Of a DNA stretch of 64,000 nt, positions 15,901 to 26,728 are shown in pieces. Within the stretch, counting starts at the first letter, position 1. The number at the start of each line of letters is the position of its first letter. Origin of the DNA: Adineta ricciae. Taxonomy: Eukaryota > Rotifera > Eurotatoria > Adinetida > Adinetidae. The notes under the pieces were generated by a model. It was not told the origin of the DNA. It was given only the letters and a program-made list of their open reading frames with translations, and did not search any database. The stretch spans positions 372,001 through 436,000 of the forward strand of contig CAJNOJ010000044.1 in the NCBI GenBank assembly GCA_905250025.1. The letters are read 5' to 3'. Made by a program: the position numbers and the translations under genes.

Positions 15901-15988
15901 TGTGATGCTCAGTGATCTTGGTTTAAGCAATTCATACACAAAATCATCACTAGGATCATGTGAAAATTGTGACGAATGTAGAAAATAA
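12932..15988 (+). CDS. EFHC2: EFHC2-like ciliary DM10/EF-hand protein
   Basis: Axonemal doublet-microtubule inner protein (Rib72/EFHC family), important for ciliary beating. Thirteen exons from 12932-12973 to 15706-15988 sum to 2307 nt and 768 residues (human EFHC2 is about 750). The N-terminus MALPFLPGNTF matches EFHC2 better than EFHC1. Three DM10 domains are visible: about residues 75-180 (FDAYFQES...YFYPEDDTVQ...VDCDPFTRNF-type end), 220-375 (FWGVWDDSESLYGD...VLLTDCDEFTKNYY) and 415-530 (LRFMAKI...VISYFLADDTISIHEP...YLYDADEY). An EF-hand-like region follows (FGQHDPEHKGYFGFETF and DGTIDYNDIL). The conserved GFGSEEDSL linker is present. The C-terminal 70 residues after ALNWR are divergent and end in a Cys-rich CENCDEC motif. 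Introns are 50-95 bp. An acceptor-like CTTCTAG ends at 12922. Poly(A) signal at 16102-16107. The next gene downstream is another ciliary component. Confidence 0.95.
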
Positions 15989-16640
15989 AGTGTTACTGAT
16001 AAAAAAACAAATCAACTTGAACACATACGCCATAAACATTCACAACCTGAGACTCATAATATCATTCATTTTTCTTTTCTTTTCTTTTTCTATTTTCAAA
16101 CAATAAATAAAAAGAAGATTACTTCCAACAATAATAAATCGAAAGATTTCCATTCTTATCGCCTATATAAACGATATATTACTAGTTAAAAACTCGTCAT
16201 TTAGTGAGTGCGCAAGGACTTGATAAGTGATATGAACAACTATCGACATCTATTATCGAAATTTATCCAAAGTGGAAATAGACAAGCTCATTTCAGACGT
16301 TCACTCATTGTCGGATGGAATTATTTTCTCCCGAACCAATTTTTCTCCACGAAACTACGTGAATGGAGAGGCTACTACCACAGAATCAAAATTCACATAT
16401 GAGGAAATCAAAGTTCTCAAATTTGCTACTTGTTTTTTGTCTAAAATTAAATGATGCCTGAATTGTATCGTTCATAGATTTTATGGCAAGTTCTCATCAC
16501 TTAACACAGTGTATAAACATTCCACCGTTTAACAGGCATTTACTCGTCAATCTCAGATCAATCGCACTGGGACTAACACTACCAACACTTGGTATGGGAA
16601 TCGATATGCCTAACACGACGTATAAGCAGATCGCGTTCTA
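15989..16640. other. Interval between EFHC2 and the MNS1 pseudogene
   Basis: Holds the EFHC2 3' UTR (AATAAATAAA near 16102) and presumably the decayed 5' part of the MNS1-like gene. I could not align 16200-16640 to the MNS1 N-terminus in any single frame. An open frame at 16483-16716 runs through the boundary but has no family signal and is in the wrong frame for MNS1. Confidence 0.4.
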
Positions 16641-17935
16641 CGTCAACGCGATTTGGTGCACGGTCGTATTCAGGCCGAAATGCAAGAATTCGAATGAATC
16701 AAACTTGATATATTGAGCGATGGAAAAATGCGACAACGAATTGGGTAAGAAAATCGAACGTCTTTCTGTTTCATTTCACTGAGATTGGATCTTTTAGGAA
16801 AACAAGTATTGAAGTACGCGACTTAGAATCGAAACTGAGTGCGAAATATGCACAGAAAGAACGCACTGGACAAATGGCAGAACAACAAGCATTGAAATTT
16901 GATTCATATTTGGAAGATGCAGAAATCGCTCGACGTATGCGCAGTGAAACAGACAAAGCTGAAGAAGATCATCATAAACGTGAGATTATTCGCCAAGAAG
17001 AAATGAAACGCTACAAACAAGATCTTCAGCATCAACTCAAAGAACAGGAATTGAGTAAACAATGGAAGATAATGGAGCGTCAACGTATGGAAGAAGAACA
17101 TTGTCGTATTGAAGAGTACGCACGCACTCTAGAACACCGGCAACAAATGGCTAAAGCCAAAGAGCGTGCGCGTGAGGATGCAATTGATCGAGTTCAACGC
17201 CGATTAGTTGAACAGATAAAACGCGATCGTGACGAGCGGGAAGAGCAAGAGCAAGCTTTACGAAGGCGGGAAAGAGATGAGCTAGAAGCACGTATAAGAC
17301 AGCGTCTTGCATTACAACATGAACGTGATGAACAAATACAATTCAAGCATGCACGAGATGAAGAAGTCAAACGAGAAGAAGAGAAATATCCACAACAAGT
17401 ATGCTAGATGAACAAGTCACATGTTTTTCTTTTTGCACAATCATGTGTCGTTTTATAGTTGATGTCTAAATTTTCTGAAGATGATCGTATCGAGCAAATG
17501 CATGTCTAAAAACGTCGTATGAAACAAATGGAGCATAAGAAAGCTGTTGATGTTCTACTAGAAGAACGTCGGCGGCAATTGACATTCGACAAAGTTCGTA
17601 GTCATATGATATTCAACCGTTCGCACATAGATGTGTTTTATATTTAGCAATGTGAGGTCGATGAATGTGCTCAGGCCGAACATCTACACTTAATGCGGAA
17701 ACAAATCATCGAAGAAGAACATATCAAATTACTTCGCGGACATGCTCATCGTTTACTAGGATATCTACTCGAAGTAAGAGCAACATTTGACATAGTTGTC
17801 TGAAAGAGAGAACTTATTTTAATATAGGGTGTTATTCGAGATGAAGAAGATCTTGATTATCTCGGTAATGATTTTAAAAATGAATTCTAACGACGACAAG
17901 CAAATATGCGACTTCCCGGTGATTGGGATAACTAG
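16640..17935 (+). pseudogene. MNS1: MNS1-like ciliary coiled-coil gene, decayed
   Basis: MNS1 is a coiled-coil inner protein of doublet microtubules needed for ciliary motility. Recognisable segments: IKLDILSDGKMRQRI, then EVRDLESKLSAKYAQKERTG; a long Glu/Arg/Gln coiled coil in 16874-17398; SKFSEDDRIEQM and KKAVDVLLEERRRQ; and EEEHIKLLRGHAHRLLGYL followed by DEEDLDYLG. The order matches vertebrate MNS1, and the 53-60 bp introns (16745-16797, 17399-17458 and others) keep good splice sites. Three stops interrupt the frame: TGA 16695-16697 where family members have a charged residue, TAA 17507-17509 where MNS1 has Gln (A-Q-K-Q-R), and TAA 17888-17890 in the tail. All three are explained by single C-to-T changes (CGA or CAA). 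About 60 residues of the central coiled coil look absent compared with mouse MNS1, and no clean N-terminus is found. Decay looks recent. Confidence 0.75.
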
Positions 17936-20900
17936 AAATCCGAGATATCTTTTTTTAGCTTTTTTCTCAATGCAATCATGTCAAATATATATATAGAAAT
18001 TTACTTTGTTACAATCGGTCAAAAACGACCAACATATCTTTCATTAAAATTGGCACATTTTCGCCTATTGGACATGTTTTATTGACACTAATCAATGTTC
18101 GTAATAAATTCATATTCACATCGAAATGTTTTTTTTCTGACATTGAAAAGCACATGACTGAATACTAAATATACGAAAGACTACGCATAAACATATTTGT
18201 TAATTTTATTATTGCATAAAAAGATGCAAAACAAAGAACTGTGAGCGACAAGAACGCTTCAATATTATATGTGGGTCATAGAAACATTGGTTTCGATGTC
18301 AGTAGATTCCGTTTACTTCTCACATTATAGATGTCAATCCAATTCATAGCAACTGTCGGAATAAATTTCTACGATATCAATTATTATTATCCTACATATT
18401 CAATTAAACTATGCATGTTCCATGGGTTGACCTACGCTGTCGTCGAATGCATGCTAAGTTAAATTAATATTTGATTAACCCTTAACGACCGATAGGGTTT
18501 TTTGAGTGCCAGGAAAAAGCAATCATAATAACGGAGATTATGGGCCATCCATGTGCTCATACGATGGTCAGAGCTGCCGGATGAGATCAAAAATTTATTC
18601 TACCCGGATGAAGTTGATGAAGTATGATTTTTACAGTTTTTCGCTTAGATGACTTGGAAATGTTCCGCAAGCTCAGTATAAATTCATTCTGATGATATTT
18701 TGAAGCGTCTTCAATTATTTATCAAAGGAAAGAATCAAAATAGCCGTTGTTACTATGTCAAAAAAACGTTGAAAGATAACGTTATGTCAGAATATTTTTT
18801 TAGATGAGCTTGAAATATACAAAACTGTTTCACACTGTAGCTTAAGGCTATTTCTAATGATCTCATTCAAAATTTCTATTGAATGCACAGAAAACAGTGA
18901 CATATTGGGAACGTATTGTGCTTAAAAAGTTAGACATTTTGTGAGAAACATTCACATGTTTGATAACGGCCGTAGTAGATTCTTCTCTTCATCTTACTTT
19001 CACCTAGACTGTCTTTATTTGAAAAAAAAACAGCAGCTTTCGCGATTTAGTAATTAATGTGATGTTCTCTACAAGGGTCAGTCGGTCGTAAAGCGTAAAT
19101 GGAATCTACGGAGTACAAATATGTATTCACCGGCGACGTACTAAAACATGAAGTCCGGGAAATGACGTTGCTTTTGCCGAAAGAATCATCAAAGACATCA
19201 CCTGAAGTAAACAGCACGAATGACTTGATCATCAACTGAAAATCCTTTATTAATCGATCGTGTTCCTGGCGTGACAGTGTGGAGATATTGTGTGGGTGAA
19301 CATATCATATTTCTTAATTGTCGTATTGTTTGAATGGGAACGTGTAAGTCCCGGATTGACTGGCATTAGTAAATATTTAATATAACTTTTTCAGTTCACA
19401 ACAAATGTCATACTTGTCAACTTTGATTTCAATAATATTCGTATCCAATTGGAATATCTGTACCTAAGTAAATATTTCTATTAGAAAATAGCTACATAAA
19501 AATCATGCTACTTTTTAAAAATAGTGCTTCTGTGAATCACATCATTGTAGATAATTTTGAAGTCTGAAAAGTTGACATAAGATTCTGAGATTACAGGTCT
19601 GAACCTATTCATATGCGCTCGGGCGTTCTTTTTTTCTTCTTATTCTTGCATACAGGATGATTCAATTGTTTCAAAAAACACATTCTAATTTACGCCAAAT
19701 TAGTTCACTTCCCCTTTTCATTATTTAATCATAGCTGACATCTGAAATAAACTCATTTGCAATTAGTTATTTTTACACAAAGATTATGCTTCTTTACTTT
19801 TTGTACCTAAGATACGCTCGAACTCTTGAAAGAAAAACTCTGTTCGATTTTCTCCAAGAATTTCTTTCCCTTCATTATTTTTCTCACCGGTCCAACTTCT
19901 TTCTCTCTATATATACGGTATAGCACGTCAGAGCCTAATCATATATCAAATATCAGATACTCTTCGAATAACAACTTCCTTCCCGTTGAGCTTGCTTGGA
20001 TCTGTGAAAGAAGATCTATTCTTCTCTCAAATGTCCTAAACAAATTAATAGGTGATCCTGTATATCTTCTCTTGAATACACATCCATACTACTCAACAAC
20101 AACTTTGAGTCGTGTTGACTTCGAGGTTATTTTTTGTGCATAGATAGCGAAGCCAAGACTTATTATTTATTGCATCTTGTATCAAGGGGGTTGTGTGCAA
20201 CGGCTCATCTGCAAACAACATCAAACTCAAATGTGTACTTTTTCTAGAAGAGTGCTGTGATCTTTATTGACATTCTTTTTCGAAAACTTTCAGCTTAACG
20301 TCTGATGAAGATAAATTTCCACTTCACCACGCTAGTATTCTCACTTTTTTCCGTGAGTCGACTTGTACTTTGACGGAGAGTATTCCTTTCAATGATCTAC
20401 TTTAGATTTCATGAGATAGGATTAGGTCAGGTAGCATTCAGTGAAATCTCGACTGGAATGCATGAGATGTCTTTTGTTTTTTCTTACAAGCGCAGATGTG
20501 CTCTTTTGTATTTAGTCTCTTCTCTTACGCTTCCTTGTCAGTCGAACTCTGATGCTTTGAGAGTAAGTACATGGTTTTGCGTGATAGGTTCAAATCTTGT
20601 GAGGGTAAAAAGACCTCCTTTCATAAACATTCAAAGTTCGTGTGACAGATCCATGACGAACGGAATTCTCTATGTGAGAAATCTCAATCGACACCTAGTT
20701 TTTGATCTGCCAAGGTCAGAATAATGGAACTTGAAAAGAAAATGCTTTATAGCTATAGTTGCGTGATAGATAGATGAGAAATTCTCTTTAATTCTTTGAT
20801 CATCGTTTGACATGTTTTCTATCATCGCAATGAATGACAAACAGCATACTTCCTTTGCGTAGAATATTCGACAAACTAACTAGTTCAATTATATAGGGAT

Positions 20901-21198
20901 AGAAGAGAAGAGGCATAAAAGAGTAGTTGAGAGAAAAAGAAATCATTTCGAGAGGAGATGATGATGAATGAGTGAGTGCGAGAAGCTCGACTTATAGTTT
21001 TTTTTACCGTTAACATCTGACTTCCCTTTTTCTTACGGGCATCAAAGCAGTTGCTATCCGAAGAAAAAAAACAATTGTTCATTCCAGCGCATGCTTATAG
21101 ACGAGTAGTTAATTCAATCTAATCTACTTAACCTAACTGTTTTTCAGACACATCTTCCTTCATTTGTTGTTATTCCATTAACTTAGAAAAACAAAACA
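17936..21198. other. 3.2 kb region without a clear gene
   Basis: No recognisable coding sequence, tRNA or transposon protein. A 47-codon frame at 19099-19239 has coding-like composition but no support. Frames at 19826-20143 (105 aa) and 20392-20724 (110 aa) show no family signal. A sequence TTAACCCTTAACGACC near 18477-18492 recalls a TTAA-flanked transposon end, but no matching partner was found. An acceptor-like CTGTTTTTCAG ends at 21147, upstream of the GPCR ATG. Confidence 0.45.
19099..19239 (+). CDS. Small open frame, 46 aa, doubtful
   Basis: An ATG-to-TGA frame begins MESTEYKYVFTGDVLKHE and ends ...NDLIIN. The composition is mixed and protein-like, unlike the low-complexity frames around it. 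There is no recognised domain and no signal peptide. No splice partner or clear promoter was found. It could be an exon fragment of a lost gene or chance. Confidence 0.15.
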   Translation: MESTEYKYVFTGDVLKHEVREMTLLLPKESSKTSPEVNSTNDLIIN

Positions 21199-22823
21199 AT
21201 GAACACAAGTGAAAACGGTAATTCGACAATGACAACAGTTTTTGACCACCAATTAAGATTTGTTGAACAAGTTGTCCTTGGCAGCATCTTCGTCTTAGCG
21301 TTGATCGGTAATATTTCGGTTTTAGTTGTTATGTTAGCAACCAGAAATCGACGAACAACACGAATGGCGTTCTTTATACTTCATCTAACAATTGCTGACC
21401 TTCTAGTCGCATTTTTCAGCGTTTTACCAATGTTCATTTGGAAAATACGACCTACATTTCTCGATGGAGAAATTATGTGTCGAGTATTCTCCTACTTTAT
21501 GTTAACAACAACATATATATCAGTTTACACGTAAGTTCAGAAGTTAACAAACTTACTAAATTTTAATCATATTACCGTCTAGACCAAGCATAAAAAAGCT
21601 TTTCGAGGATCTGCCTTTGTTTTCATTGAAAATCCTGAAATCAACTTTGATGTATTATTTATGTTCATTAATAGCGTTTTTTTCAATTCAAACTAAATAA
21701 CCCTAAGACAACTTCAGTCAACCTGATCTTTGCACTATTGAATTATGTATAAAAACTTATTTTGTTCATATTTCAGTCTTGTTGTCATGGCTATCGATCG
21801 TTACCAAGCCATTGTACACCCATTATCGATCTACACATGGACACAAACTGCCGGCCTCTATCATATGGCCGCTGTTTGGTTTTTAAGTCTTGTACTGGCA
21901 TCGCCCCAATTGTTTATCTTTCGTTTGGAATACGATCCGAAGCATGAAACTAAATCTTGTCGAGCTAAATTCTTAGGATCCGATCGAACATGGGAATTGG
22001 TTTATATATCGTGGAATATTCTTGCTCAGTTTGGTTTACCAGTATGTGTTCTAATCTATTGTTACGGTTCAGTTTACTTTATTGTCAATCGAAGTTTTGC
22101 AATGTATCGGCTAACAGACAATGCGCGAACGATGAGTATAACTAATCTACCCACGCTCTCATTACCAAAGAATCTCAATCATTTGTCAGCATCAACATTA
22201 ACGGTCGAGCGCACTTCAAAAGCCTCACGTCTAAATCATATTCGTATTCATTATCCTTCCGCAGATGGTTCAACTGTATCAAATGCGACATATTACAACA
22301 AATCTCCGTCGTTAATGTACCCGGTAGTGTTTCGTTTAAGACGTTCATCGATAGAATCATCAGCACAGCAAAGCTCGATGAGTTTAGATGGAAACAAATG
22401 TCAACAACGATACGGCGCAAGTCACTTTCTCTCTCGCGCGCGCCTGAAAACAATCAAACTAACATTTATTGTTGTTCTAGCTTATATTCTTTGCTCAGCT
22501 CCGTTCTACGTCGGACTGATCATGATGGTTTTGAATAATAATTTATTCTCTCAGAAAACAATGAATTGGCTAATAACAATCTTCACTCTTCTATTTAATT
22601 TAAATAGCTGTTCAAATCCGATTATATGCCTAACGTTAAGCAGCACTTTATTCCAGTAAGTACATTACTCTCGTGACTCTATTGGCATTTATTTCCTATA
22701 TTTAGACGTAAACGCGACCCAAAACAACCACCTGCGCCATCGCGAAGAAGTCAAAGTAGTCATGAAAATACAGATCATTCTTACAAGAGGAAGCTGTTCA
22801 AAAAACGTTTTGTTTTTCTGTGA
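21199..22823 (+). CDS. Rhodopsin-class GPCR, vasopressin/CCAP-receptor-like
   Basis: Neuropeptide-type G-protein-coupled receptor of the plasma membrane. Three exons, 21199-21530, 21777-22655 and 22706-22823, give 442 residues. Intron 1 is 246 bp and intron 2 is 50 bp. TM1 carries GN (LALIGNISVLVVML), TM2 LTIADLLVAF, a TM3 end VVMAIDRYQAIVHPL with an intact DRY, and TM6 LTFIVVLAYILCSAPF. TM7 reads LNSCSNPIIC, so NPxxY has Cys for Tyr. The paired cysteines (IMCRVF before TM3 and KSCRAKF in loop 2) are present. Asn-Gly-Asn glycosylation sites lie in a short N-terminus. Loop 3 is unusually long, about 120 residues and Ser-rich. The TM6-TM7 pattern (RARLKTIKLTF...LNSCSNP) resembles vasopressin/oxytocin, neuropeptide S and CCAP receptors. 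The ligand is unknown. The tail is basic, about 40 residues. Confidence 0.88.
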
Positions 22824-23976
22824 TGATTTTGTTCGTTTGTTTGTACCGAAATAACACAACTCAGCACTCTCACGTTAAAGCGCACTTGTCTGTTAATGAT
22901 TGCTAGCAAAGTATACCTTTCGTCTAAGATCACATCGCTCGCGTTCTACAATTTCACTTCCACAATAATTACTCGTCCAATGTGCTTTTAGAAATCTGAA
23001 CTTTACAGAAGTGACTGAGAATATGTCATTCATAATAATATCAGAGTACCTGACATATATGACTTGAAAGTATCGGTTCAATTGAACCATTTCCGTTTCG
23101 CACGACCTTAGTACTCAGTACAAAAAGAAAAGTTCATTTTTTAATGTCGACGGATGCTAGTACGTGATCGAGAGCACATTTTGACACAATGACCGTTCTT
23201 TAGTTCAATCTTCAGTAATGAAAAGAAGTGCAACGTTCAACCCCTTTCGGGCTTACCTACGTGGGCTGGTGAACTGTTGTAAATAAAATATTGTCTTTCC
23301 GTTCATGACAACAGAAATGATACTAAATTTATATATATCTAATTAACGAAAATTAGATTTACTTTTTAGGCAATATATGTAAACAAATCTAAAACACGAT
23401 TCACTTCCTGTCGTGGGTAGATTTATCGTGGAATATCTATTAGTCTTTATCTACTTTAAGAAAGCCGTTCTTTTAATTAATAAATGCAAAGCTATTACCA
23501 GCGGATCATTTATTGAAGTGGGCCATGTCTGACTTACATACTTTCCAATGGCATCTGCACGATTTTACTGTTTCTGAAAAGAATGTTGTATTTACGTAAG
23601 AGCTTTTGCGCATTTACTTATACCTAACAATCCTTTCCAACTCATTACTTTTGACAGGTAAATAATTGATGTTCACGACTTTTCTCGAAGAAAAAAATTT
23701 GTTTGTACTGAATGATTATCCAGTTTTATTATCAAAACAAAGCAAAGAACGTTACCTTCTTTGTTAAGATATTGTATTTTTAGCAACAATGAAAAAAACA
23801 GTGCGCAAAATGTATCACGAATATTACTCAAAAGACGTCATCGTGACGATCGATCACACAATTATCTTTATCCGTCGAGGACAAACGAATTACTATATAA
23901 GCGGTGTACAAAAAAGTAGTTGAATATAATACATATTACACTTACATTCTCATAACATTATAAACAAATATTCATC
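22824..23976. other. Gene-free stretch, GPCR to first mini-protein
   Basis: No gene seen. The right end carries the promoter of the first Tyr/Gly mini-protein gene, annotated separately. AT-rich runs occur near 23330-23360. Confidence 0.5.
23834..23901 (+). promoter_or_regulatory. CRE-like element and TATA box of first mini-protein gene
   Basis: GACGTCA at 23834-23840 (CRE core) and TATATAAG at 23894-23901, the latter starting 83 bases before the ATG. The paralogous gene downstream has the same two elements, with its TATA starting 82 bases before its ATG. Confidence 0.55.
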
Positions 23977-24314
23977 ATGAGCAGTAAGTCAATCTTAAAG
24001 CTTAATTTTCTCAGTGATCGCATTGTATTCTCGGAATAGACTTTATCAACAATCGTATTGAACGTAGTCTTGGAATCGACTTAAATGGCGATGGTTATAT
24101 TGGCGGACAAGGTAACAATAGAATAAGCATTTGTAACGTCTAAAAAGTCCTAATTTTCATAGGTTTGATGAGCCGATTAGAACGTGCTACGCACATCGAC
24201 TTCAACGGAGATAACATGATTGGCCGTCGTCCTGACTTGTATTATGGTTACCAATATCCAAGCTACGGTTATAATTCATATGGTTTTGGCTACTCACCAT
24301 ACAGATACTATTAA
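23977..24314 (+). CDS. Mini-protein with two DxNxD loops and Tyr/Gly tail, copy 1
   Basis: Three exons, 23977-23983, 24040-24111 and 24163-24314, give 76 residues. Exon 1 codes only for Met-Ser plus one base. Two similar units follow: RIERSLGIDLNGDGYIGG and RLERATHIDFNGDNMIG. Each has the first half of an EF-hand calcium loop (DxNxDGxI), but the acidic residue expected at loop position 12 is missing, and no flanking helix pair is obvious. This half-loop is also seen in dockerin-type sites. The last 30 residues are Tyr/Gly/Pro/Ser-rich (YGYQYPSYGYNSYGFGY), a low-complexity, prion-like composition. There is no signal peptide. AATAAA lies at 24386-24391. It is clearly a tandem paralogue of 25089-25445, with identical exon phases. 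I do not recognise the family. Calcium binding is inferred from the motif. Confidence 0.75.
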
Positions 24315-25088
24315 TTTTTGTAGACAGAGAAGACGCAATTTTATGTTTTTGTCTTACTGTGTGTACAAATCGAAGCATTTTCATAAATAAAACCTTTTGA
24401 CCTACTTGATATTTAAACCAGTTCTAATTTCACATAGTTTAAAATCAAACAGAAGAAAGTATATCCGCTCATCTCTATTCTGACTTTATTTAGCTAAGTA
24501 TTGATGTATATCTATGGTCAACATCAAGTAGTAATACGAACGTCGATCGATACCTTGACCGACTAAGAATAGTTACTATTTTCGAAACGTATCGGGATGA
24601 AAAAATTTGCTCTTAGAGTTTCTTTTATCATGTTTTTTTGCTTTTCACCCTTATTCAAAGCGATCATTTTCTCATCAGTCATGCTTGAAAACATACAATT
24701 TTCGTCAGAAACTAGGAAAACGAAAGAAACTCGAGTCGGTAATCAATTGCTAATTGCTTCTTACGCACGAAAAGAAAACTAACAACACGTACGAATTGGA
24801 GTCATCGGAATGTCTATGTATAGCGTCGAAAACAAAACCTGAATGACCCCAATATACGTCATCTTAATTACACGGAAAGCATGATCTGTGGAAGACGAGT
24901 GACTAATTGGTATGAGATAAATTTGTCATTATTCAAAATGCAAAAAATAATTGAAGAAAATCAATCAAGCATAGATTGACGTCAATTTTACATAAGTATC
25001 GGCCACTATAAAAACGATATGAAAAGTAAGACGAATATATCAAAATATCATATTAGTCTGCTTTTAACTTAACAAAGAAACAGTGACA
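24315..25088. other. Spacer between the two mini-protein genes
   Basis: Contains the 3' UTR of copy 1 and the promoter of copy 2. A 61-codon open frame at 24597-24782 is hydrophobic and unsupported. Confidence 0.5.
24977..25013 (+). promoter_or_regulatory. Perfect CRE palindrome and TATA box of second mini-protein gene
   Basis: TGACGTCA at 24977-24984 and TATAAAA at 25007-25013, 82 bases before the ATG at 25089. The arrangement matches that of the first copy, which suggests the whole transcription unit was duplicated and that both respond to a CREB/ATF-type bZIP factor (inference). Confidence 0.55.
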
Positions 25089-25445
25089 ATGAGTGGTTCG
25101 TCTTTATTACTCAATGTATTTCTTCTCCTATTGTTTTGTTTTGCATTGAATAGGTTTTATTGTGAATCGTTTCGAACGTGGTCTTGGTATGGATTTGAAT
25201 GGCGATGGATACATTGGTGGACAAGGTAACATCAAAATAAATACTTTCTGACATTCTTAGTGTTTCAAATCATCATAGGTTTCTTGAGCCGAATGGAGCG
25301 AGCTACTCATATTGACTTCAATCGTGATAATGTTATTGGCCGTCAACCTGACGTATATTACGGCTACACACCGGCCTACTCGGGATATGGTGGATATACT
25401 GGCTACCCAACTCAAGGTTATTCAACTGGTCCATACCGTTATTAA
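25089..25445 (+). CDS. Mini-protein with two DxNxD loops and Tyr/Gly tail, copy 2
   Basis: Three exons, 25089-25095, 25154-25225 and 25279-25445, give 81 residues. The exon phases are the same as in copy 1, and exon 2 has the same length (72 nt). Units: RFERGLGMDLNGDGYIGG and RMERATHIDFNRDNVIG. In both copies the second unit is the weaker loop, because the Gly at loop position 6 is Asn. The tail is YGYTPAYSGYGGYTGYPTQG followed by YSTGPYRY; both paralogues end in PYRY or PYRYY. Exon 1 uses an unusual GTTCGT donor. There is no signal peptide. AATAAA lies at 25510-25515. The Tyr/Gly tail diverges more than the loops, so the loops are probably the functional core. Confidence 0.75.
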
Positions 25446-25815
25446 TGCTTATACATTTGACAAATCGATCTTTTCCTCTTGACTGTAGTGATCAATATAT
25501 ATATTGATGAATAAAAACATTTTAAATAATCCGAAATCAAATATCAAAACGAGTGATTTAAAGACTAGATTAATGAAATTGACTAAAAACACATTGATAA
25601 GTTTCTTTTGCTTTCCAACAAGTCATTCTACCTAAATGATTTGTCACGGTATAAAATTTCAAAATCAGAATTAAGTTCATCATAACAACCATATATTATT
25701 ATTAACATTTCTTTAAATTAAAAAAGAAGCAAAAGAAAAAAATAATAAATAAATAAATAAATACTCATCCATTTGAGAGTGAAGAGCGAGAGAGAAAGAA
25801 AAGAAAAGAAAACAT

Positions 25816-26728
25816 TCAGCCTGGTAAATGTCCGATAATCGTAAGTGGCGATTTGATGTAAATATATACGTATATAACAGGAACAAGTAATGCAATAAGA
25901 ATAATAGCACCAATAATATGACAAAACTTACAACCACAATCAGCACCATCGCAAGTGAAGTCAGTTTTAGGCTTCCTTGTTGATTTCATGACCACTGGAT
26001 TGATTGGTTGATTAGGAATCAATGTCACGGAAGGAGTGTCAATTAAATGTTCAACTTTTGCACGCATTGATGCTAAATCCTGATCCATGGCATTGAGAAA
26101 AGCATGATGATTGTGTTGAGACAAGTGTGTTAGAAGTGTTGAAGATGTACTCGTTGTTGATTGTTCATTTAGGTCAACGATCGTGGATGGTGTGTCGGAT
26201 ATTTCATGCAATAAACCAAAACGACGCACAGGCACTCGACAATATTTTAAAGCGTAGAAATCTTGATCATTTTGTAAATTATTCAAACGTTTTAATTGAG
26301 AAACCTGGAAAGAATATTCTGTGGAAGAGTGACAGTTTCAAAAAACGAAAACATACGGGCACTCGATATCGGATAGCAAATGCTTGAAGAGTTTCATTGG
26401 CTCGAATGGGCTTTTCAATGATAACGATTGACCCACCGCCATGTGCTACTGGTATTGATGATTGTTTACCACTATGCCGTGAACGAACAAGATGTCGAGT
26501 GGGCGCCTGAGCTTTGTCATCATTATTATCATCGTTATCAGAATCAATTGATCCTAATTCAATACTATGATCGCCATTTTCCAAGGGAGATAGAAGAGCC
26601 TCGGATGAAAGATCGTTATCTTGATTAAGTCTGCTGTTTCTCGAATGGTTTTGTCGAAGTTTCCGAGATTTTGTTGATGAAGAGTTGCTTTTCGACGAGG
26701 AAAGTAGTGATTCTTTCAAAATATTCAT
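25816..26728 (-). CDS. LYSMD3: LysM-domain single-pass membrane protein (LYSMD3/4-like)
   Basis: Two exons, 26357-26728 and 25816-26304, with a 52 bp intron, give 286 residues. The N-terminal 95 residues are Ser/Asp-rich and disordered. A LysM domain spans about 100-150 (IEKPIRANETLQAFAIRYRV, SQLKRLNNL, QDFYAL, CRVPV), split by the intron. A hydrophobic segment near 255-280 (IGAIILIALLVPVIYVYIYI) is the only membrane span and leaves a short tail of about 11 residues. The architecture is that of the vertebrate LYSMD3/4 type-II proteins, LysM inside the lumen or cytosol and TM near the C-terminus. LYSMD3 has been linked to the Golgi and chitin sensing. A Cys cluster (CDGADCGCKFC) just before the TM is conserved in type and may be palmitoylated (inference). 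Tail of the gene faces the Tyr/Gly cluster. Confidence 0.85.

Noticed and set aside
16640-17935. Reassigned stop codons (TAA and TGA as sense) to explain the MNS1 frame
   Set aside because: All other genes in the window use TAA, TAG and TGA as terminators with no internal ones, so an altered code is excluded.
18470-18500. TTAACCCTTAACGACC, possibly a TTAA-flanked piggyBac-type end
   Set aside because: No inverted partner ending in GGG-TTAA was found in the following 3 kb and no transposase is present.
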